Source: Linanthus parryae | Lineage: Eukaryota; Streptophyta; Magnoliopsida; Ericales; Polemoniaceae | Assembly: GCA_023055425.1 (NCBI GenBank) | Contig: JALGPY010000002.1 | Coordinates: 117,502,088 to 117,566,087, forward strand | DNA length: 64,000 bases | Direction: 5' to 3' | In this document: positions 57,846-64,000 of the stretch, in pieces | How the letters are laid out: each line of letters starts with the position of its first letter | Numbering within the stretch: position 1 is the stretch's first letter | Position numbers and translations under genes: made by a program | Notes under the pieces: generated by a model | The model's input: the letters and a program-made list of their open reading frames with translations, nothing else | What the model was told of the DNA's origin: nothing | The model's database searches: none

Positions 57846-59074
57846 TGAAAGGGGGGCAGTACAGTAGGTAGAAATACATGATCAATACTCTAGAAGGGGG
57901 GGGGGGGTTGAATAGAGTATAATTTTTTTTTTCTAAAGATGTGATTTCAAAGTAATTTGAAGAGAACATATAGTAATTTAAGGCATTGAAATATGTTTCA
58001 AGCCTTTGAACACAAAAATAGTTAAGAGAAAAGTTACTGATCTTTTTCAAGGCCTTGAAATGAGGTTCAAGTCCTTGAAGCTGAAACCTGTTTTGAGCAA
58101 TTAATAAGACAAGTATAGGAACTGAAATGTAAATGCAAGAGACACAAGAGTTATAGAGTTCATTCCACTTGGACATACGTCTCTACCTCACGGACTTAAT
58201 CCCTGCAGGATTTTCAACTCAATTCTTATTAATCAAAAGCTAAGCCATAGATCTCAACCACATAGATGTTCCCTACTCTGTTACATCTTGTGGTTCTCAC
58301 TAACCTATCTAGTACCTACTCTAGCTAACTGATTCAATAAGAATTCTCTGTTGTTCACTTGAACAACTCACGAGAAACCAATCAAGAAGTATTATCATAA
58401 TGATCTACAAATAGAGTTCAGAAAGAAGAACATTGAGACAAAGTCTCGCAGTGAGTATGCAGTGCTCTTTAGATGCTTGGATTGAGAGGAATGAATCTGC
58501 TTCTTTGTTGCTTGTCAATACCTAAATGTGTTTAAGTGTGTCTCTGTTGATTGTCTTCAAAATTCCTCAGTCATTCAGACTCTTATGGAACCAGTTTGAA
58601 TTGGAGATCTTCAGAATATTCTGGAAACAACTTTTCTAAAAATCAGCAATGTATCTTGACTCTTCTAACAGCTCTTCCAACGACAACTTGCTCAATATCT
58701 TTGACTTGATCTTGTTTGAAATAGGGTTAGGAAGCTCCAGGCATGTCTGATCAGGCACACAATCAATTTGACAAGTTTATTTCCATTCCTGCATTCAAAA
58801 CAGTTTAGGAAACAATCCTGCAAAATAGGAAATTACATTATTCTCCACTAGCAAAGTCAACAGTGAAATTAACAGCTAATCTAAATGATATATTGGTTTT
58901 TATTTCATCATAAATATGACATAAACAGATATTAAGACATTGAGAAAGGTTTAGCAAGAAAAGCTCCCCTTTAGTTCATGCTTATATACTACAGTTTAGT
59001 TTCAAGCCTTTGAAAGCCTTTTCAAGGCCTTGAAATTACTGTACTTTATCCTTTTAAAGCAAGCTGAACTTACA
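57846..59074 (-). repeat. Element 6 3' LTR
   Basis: 1229 bp; on the minus strand from TGTAAGTTCAGC to CCCCCCTTTCA. It parallels Element 4's LTR (GAGAACCACAAG.TGTAACAGAGTA; GAGGTAGAGACGTA). It contains a 13-base C run on this strand (57898-57910 as G) and several palindromes (for example 58047-58061, 59019-59037). Confidence 0.85.
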
Positions 59075-59088
59075 ATATCCCCTTGATG
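59075..59088 (-). other. Element 6 polypurine tract
   Basis: Minus strand TCAAGGGGATAT directly before the LTR start TGTAAGTTC. This confirms that in the family the 3' LTR follows the extra ORF, not pol. Confidence 0.7.
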
Positions 59089-59179
59089 AAATAAAACATC
59101 ATTACCTGTTAAGAACTCATTCTCTGCCACAGATTAAACGTTAGAGCATAGCAGAATAATTACAGTAAACATTGATAAT

Positions 59180-59725
59180 GGGGGTGAGCACGAACCGGGT
59201 TGGACTGGTTTTTCCGAGTATTTCTACCCAACCCAATATGTACGATTTGGAGAATGTTCAGCTCAAACCTACCCAATGATTTGAGATACCCAAACCAATC
59301 ATAACTTATCGACTCGGTCCGGTTCAGACCGATTAAACGGGTTGAAAAATCTTCAAATTTTACTTGAAAAGATATATTTATTTGGTTATGTTTGTATAAT
59401 ATTTGAAGTAGGAAACATAAAGTGATTTTCTACGAAAGAGAAATAATGTAAGAAAATTAAGTATGAAGATGGTGTCAACTAGTAAAACTTAATTTCTATA
59501 CCATGTATCTAAATTTTTTTGTCATTTTTACATTTAAAATGTTAGTCGGACCGGTTCGGTTTTTAATGGTTTTTCCACTTCCAAACCCATGATAAATCGA
59601 AATTTGTTCGGATTGACGAATCTATCACCACAATCAATCAATTAGCATTGATCGGGGCTAAATTCGGACTGAGTTGATGGGGGGCGGTTCGGGGAGGCGG
59701 GTTGGGCCGGGTTTTCCTCACCCTT
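59180..59725. mobile_element. TIR element (GGGTGAGCACGAACC ends) inside Element 6
   Basis: The left end GGGTGAGCACGAACCGGGTT and the right end, reverse complement GGGTGAGGAAAACCCGGCCC, form imperfect inverted repeats. Internal sequence repeats ACCGGTTCGG-type words and is non-coding. GATAAT occurs just outside each end but a precise target duplication is not settled. Confidence 0.6.
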
Positions 59726-59977
59726 AATAGATAATAATCAAAAAGGAGAAGTTAAGCTAAACAATCAAACTTATTAAGCAGATAAGAAAACAAAACCTAA
59801 TGATCTAACTAGATCTCTAAACCAACTAAAGTTTCAAAAAAAATCTCCTAAATTTCTCTCCCTTTCTGACTTTCATCAAAATAGAACGAGAAAATGTTGG
59901 ATCAAAGTTTTTGAAAGCTTATTCTGAGAAGGAGAAGTTTTCAAGGCTTTGAAAAAGAAAGAAAGAAAAGGCAAGAA

Positions 59978-61767
59978 TTAGGGTGTTGGTCCTCCATCTC
60001 CTTGTGGCTCTGCAACCCATTCTTCACTATCTTCTTCTTCCACACTTTCATGTTCTTCTTTTTGAGCAACCTTATCAGTAGCATCAGCAACCAATTCTTC
60101 CTCAAAAAGATCTTTATCAGTCAATATCTCTGGAATTTTTGATTTCTTCTTTTTCGTCAGAGCATTTTTAAGTAGAATTCTGAGTCTGGACTGCCTTCAT
60201 CTTCTTGTTCTTGATCTTCACGACACTGTTCTTCCATTACTTGTTTCCCAGTGTTCTTTGTCCCAACAGCCTTTGCTGGAATAGTATGCTCAGTCAGTAA
60301 GTCCTTTTCTGATCCAGCTTTCTTAGATCCCTCTGCAGCTTGAGAAACTTCTTCATCCCAGTGGACCAAATTTATGCTCTTGAAGATACTCTCAAGCATG
60401 TACCTCACATGTTTGAACTCTGTTCCAAACTCATGCTGATTCTGCTTCAGCTCATCCATGTCATTCTCTAAACCATCAAGCCTTTGAAGTATAAGGCAAA
60501 GGTCTTGAGATTGAGAGGGTAAGTTTGAGGTGGGGGTCAAGGCTTTGGGTTTTGGAAACTTCTTTGATTGCAGTTCTTCTGCAGACAAGTCGGAGTATAA
60601 CTTCCAATCTCAATTACTGATTTTCATGATTCCAATCCTTTTAAAGCTTGCTCATCAAGCATTCGAATACCAGTAGTAAGAGTTTCTTCCCGGTCATTTA
60701 GAATCTCAAGGTGATCAAAGAAAAGTGACAACAAATTGGCATAAGGAAAAGAATGCCTTCTTTCCTTAGAGTGAGAGAAAAGCATGTGCTCCATCACCAG
60801 AAAGGGTAGATCAATCTCATATCCATGTATGATTAGGGACATCAAGTATAATACCCTGTCAGTAATCAAATCCTTTGAATGTTCCTTTGGCACTACACAC
60901 CTCATCAAAATTGTAAAAAGAACTTTAGCTTCCACAATTAGCACAAAATGTGTTAATTGCTTTGAGGAGGTAGGGGCATTGGGTAGAAATAACTCTTCTC
61001 TAGCTAGTTTCAGAGTTTCAATGTTATTTGGATGATTACTGGTGTCATACCTTTTGGGACAGCCTAACACATTGACAAAATCAGAATGATCTAGTTCCAT
61101 ATCTATGCCAGCAACTCTAGAGGATATAGGCATGTTTGGGGACTTGACTTGCTTCATGTTCAAGTAGAAGAACCTAGTAAGTCTGAGGTATGCAACTTCT
61201 GAAGGATTGATGATTTTCCAAACAGAACTTTTCTTCAATCTATTAATGCACTCCAGATTCATGCTTTTCAACATATCAACCCTAATCATGATGCAATAAG
61301 CTATATATCTAGAAGCAAATCCATCTAACCACAATCCTCTTGCAGTATTGCTGATAAACCATTTATTGCTGAGACCAGATTTCTTACCAGGGGTTATAGT
61401 CTTCTCAGAATAGAGTTGTAATTCCTTCCCTGTGTTCTTCTCTGGTTCTTCAACAACATCTTTTCCTTTTCCTTTGTCCTCTTTGACTTTTCTTCTTCAA
61501 CTTTTTAGGGCTAGCAATTTGTTCTTCTAGCTGTTCTTCAGGAGCAGATGGCTCTACTTTCTTCTTCTTCTTACTGAAAGTTGGAGTCTGATTCTTCTTG
61601 GTCTTCTTCTTAGAAGGAGAAGGAGCCCTTTCTTGACTTGGGGTTCTGGAACAGGAATCATCACTCAAGGTCTACACTTCTTCTTCAACAATCTTTATCT
61701 TCTTCCTAGTACTCTTCTTAGATCCATCAGCCATCTCGATTCTATCAGAGGTTCTCCTGGAACTCAT
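59978..61767 (-). pseudogene. Element 6 extra (env-position) ORF
   Basis: Minus strand, start ATG 61767 after AAACCCTA, as in Element 4. Order: lysine-rich basic start (KKTKKNQTPTFSKKKKK); globular part from 61334, WLDGFASRYIAYCIMIRVDM, LRLTRFFYLNMKQVKS, VAGIDMELDHSDFVNVLGC, LIVEAKVLFTILMRCVVPKE, HGYEIDLPFLVMEHMLFS; a coiled-coil-like stretch LDGLENDMDELKQNQHEFGT; and an acidic tail (EEHESVEEEDSEEWVAEP) to the stop at 59978. Stops near 61674 and 61450 and shifts near 60620 and 60160 break it. The globular part matches Element 4 over more than 200 residues. No transmembrane helix or signal peptide is visible. Role unknown; it resembles PF20167-type proteins from memory. Confidence 0.7.
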
Positions 61768-61799
61768 TAGGGTTTGAGAGAATAGAGATGCAGGATTGA

Positions 61800-61802
<3 letters not shown>

Positions 61803-61869
<67 letters not shown>
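61803..61869 (+). repeat. (GA)n microsatellite
   Basis: About 33 GA units at the broken 5' edge of Element 6, where Element 4 has CTCTCTGTATC on the other strand; expansion of a short CT tract in the ORF leader. Confidence 0.97.
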
Positions 61870-61873
<4 letters not shown>

Positions 61874-61875
61874 AG

Positions 61876-64000
61876 TGCAACACCCTCCCAAATTATACGG
61901 TCGGCCTAACCGTACATTTGGAAAGAGATGTCTCCGCCCGAGGTGATGAGCCTCATTGGGAACGGATAAGGATCGTCGGTTCACAGCTAGTACAACCATC
62001 GATAACATTTCAAAACTTCAAATTACAACTTTTACAGTTTTCATAAATACAAACAGTGATAATCTTTTGAAAATCAATGAATACACTTTTAGGTGAGATA
62101 ATATACTATGTGATCTTCCAACTAGCAAGCTTTCTTGTCCAAAGTGTCGTGAACGTTCCCCCACCTCGATAGCCAACCTGCGGTTTTAAAATAGCAAAAG
62201 CCGACGCAGTTTTTACAGAAAATAGTCAGCAAACGGCTGAGTAAGCTAACACCCATAGCATGTAAACAGATGATGAGACATGTAACAGGAATAACCAATT
62301 CGCTGATATTTAATATCAAATACTCGCGGGAAAAGCGTTCACAACTGATTCGGTGTGTCCAACTCAACGATCTCAAATTTCTTGTTCCAACCCGAAGATG
62401 TGGTCCATCTCGGGAACTCACTGATGATAGCAATTCACAATATTACGTTAAATCTCAGGATATATCATAACCATATGAGTCGAGTCCAGAAATCCATTTT
62501 AACAACTAGTTGATGCGGGGCGTGACCATATCCAATCCACAACCTCTTTCTCATACGTGCAAAAGCACCCACATAATCATAACTCAATCACAGGAGGTCG
62601 CATCATAGCGCCTCATAACCATAACTCAATCAAAAGGAGGTCAGAGCCTCATAATCTCATAACAGTAACCAACACAATATGTCAGAAATGTATCGTATCA
62701 GGGATATGGCACAAACCCACGCACAACGGCTTTCCACTTTACATAATTACGTATTTTCATCCAAGATATAGAATCGTGTAAGGAGTGTAGATGTTCAAAT
62801 TAGTTTCAAGCTATTTCACAATAGAGTTTAAATGTTCGTCTTTCGGATTGTTATTTAGATTTGGATACCAATTTCATACAATACTTCTAAAGAAGAGTTT
62901 TTCAAAAACCAAGTAGACAAATAAAACACGTATAGTAAAAGATTCTCAGACAAATAAAAACACGTATAGTAAAAGATTCTCAACCAATTGCCGTTTATAA
63001 TTCCAAAGAAATATTTTCAAACCAGCATATGTCCCGAATAGGGATAATCTCATAATATTGTCCCAATTAGGGAGAAAAATCTCATATAGAATTTATTTCC
63101 GTTTGTTCATGAAAAACCATGTTTATTAATTAGTTGTAGCGGGGAACGAACCAATCCAATAATATAGAACCAACCATCTCGCATGCATCCAAGACCTTAA
63201 GTGCCGGCACCCCCCTAAGACTCTTGCGGCCAGAGAGGTGAGTACAGGGAGCAACTCGGGGCTAATTGCAACCGAGTAAAATATCAAACATAGAACGGGT
63301 GGCCATGCCATCCCAAATATCATAACCACAATGTACATAAGGTTCCGCCGCACAACTGTTTTCACTTTACGTTATTACGTGTTATTAATTTCACGTGATA
63401 GTTCTCAAAGAATCATTTAGACAAGTATTTGAAATCTCAAGTCGAACGCGTATAACACAAATCACATTTTGAGACATAAAAGCATAAAAGTATATTTGGA
63501 CATGAAAGGAGGGCAACACGTTTTATAATTTTGGCTCTTGAACTAATTAATCAGGGCCTAATGTGGTAGTCGGGATTTGATTGGTACTTTATTTAGACGT
63601 ACTTCTTTCGGATTCTTATTTTCGGATTTGGATTATCATTTCTCATACGATACTTCAAGGAAGAGTATTTCAAAATAAGCAAATAACTCAAATAAATCAA
63701 GTACGGTAGTTTTTCACAAATAACTCACGCGATACGCGAAAGAAATGAAAGCACACGAGACTAGGCATATTAACTTACCAAAATCCAAGCACGTCCTATA
63801 AATCGTCTCGTCTACGAAATTGTCACCTACAAATCGGAGCTTCTAACTTAATACAATCTCAACAAATATACAAATTATATATTTCTAGCTCTCTTTTATT
63901 TTTCTCAAGACAATACTAAATTTAGCTTATTTATAAACCTAAAATTATATTTTCTTTAATAATTTACCCCCAAAATAATTTATAAATAATAATCTAAATA
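61876..64000 (+). repeat. Probable Ty3/gypsy LTR-type repeat region
   Basis: Begins TGCAACACCCTCCCAAATTA with the inverted motif TACGGTCGGCCTAACCGTA, like plant gypsy LTRs that start TGTAACACCC. No coding frame to the window end. Two diverged blocks follow one another (about 62500-62980 and 63125-63730), each with CTAGTTG..GCGGGG, CACTTTAC.TAATTACGT, TTTCGGATT.TTATTT and AAGAAGAGT words. Shorter tandem units: ATAACTCAATCAMARGAGGTC (62578-62640) and a 33-bp duplicate at 62915-62981. Class assignment is tentative. Confidence 0.35.
62915..62981 (+). repeat. 33/34-bp tandem duplication
   Basis: AGACAAATAAAACACGTATA... is repeated head to tail; the second copy differs only by one extra A in the A run. 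Confidence 0.95.

Larger units (their letters stand above)
57846..61870 (-). mobile_element. Element 6: 3' part of a SIRE-type copia element
   Basis: Minus strand. It holds the extra ORF (61767-59978), a spacer hosting a TIR element, a purine tract and a complete 3' LTR. It is the same family as Element 4, sharing LTR ends, the palindrome and the extra ORF. gag and pol are missing; homology starts at the leader of the extra ORF, beside a (GA)n tract. Confidence 0.85.

Noticed and set aside
60157..60588. A separate host gene for the coiled-coil ORF
   Set aside because: It continues the extra ORF of Element 6 after a frameshift; the junction WKLYSD is shared with Element 4.

Overview
This window is nuclear DNA from a flowering plant, probably a eudicot. 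It holds the start of a spliced plant cystathionine beta-lyase gene, one intact plant-type gene with a likely chloroplast transit peptide, a nuclear insertion of plastid ycf2 DNA, and dense nested plant retrotransposons. It is AT-rich with long (CT)n, (TTC)n, (GA)n and poly-T runs. I see no bacterial genes, CRISPR arrays or rRNA. No protein-coding system here looks new to biology; the interest lies in how the repeats are built and broken.

Layout. 1-8.4 kb: a Ty3/gypsy gag remnant (316-714), a ycf2 insertion (about 2740-3160), the first three coding exons of cystathionine beta-lyase on the minus strand (4342-5049) with a probable untranslated first exon near 6147-6380, a SINE-like sequence, a foldback element and a long hairpin. 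8.4-17.1 kb: Element 1, a complete-length but dead Ty1/copia element with both LTRs and a 5-bp target duplication. 17.2-24.0 kb: Element 2, a related copia on the minus strand with one full and one truncated LTR. 24.0-26.0 kb: a Mutator-like transposase pseudogene. 28.1-34.2 kb: Element 3, a third relative that has lost its 5' end. 34.2-41.3 kb: Element 4, a SIRE-type copia with an extra ORF after pol, lacking its integrase core. 41.3-42.3 kb: an LTR fragment. 42.3-52.1 kb: an L1-type LINE fragment split by Element 5 (43065-51933), a mosaic of the same copia family. 52.1-53.4 kb: two TIR elements, one inside the other. 53.65-54.3 kb: the intact gene. 56.2-57.8 kb: a MITE and a short-LTR copia fragment. 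57.8-61.9 kb: Element 6, the 3' part of a second SIRE-type element. 61.9-64 kb: gypsy-LTR-like repeats.

Elements 1, 2, 3 and 5 belong to one copia family. They share gag-pol, LTRs of about 1.4 kb and, where the 5' end survives, a primer-binding site for initiator tRNA-Met (slightly mutated in Element 2). All carry stops, frameshifts or deletions, so none can move on its own. Elements 4 and 6 form a second family, marked by many copies of a palindrome related to TTTCAAGGCCTTGAAA. Junctions give a partial order of events: Element 5 entered an older LINE, Element 4 abuts a truncated LTR of Element 3, and Element 6 abuts a short-LTR copia fragment.
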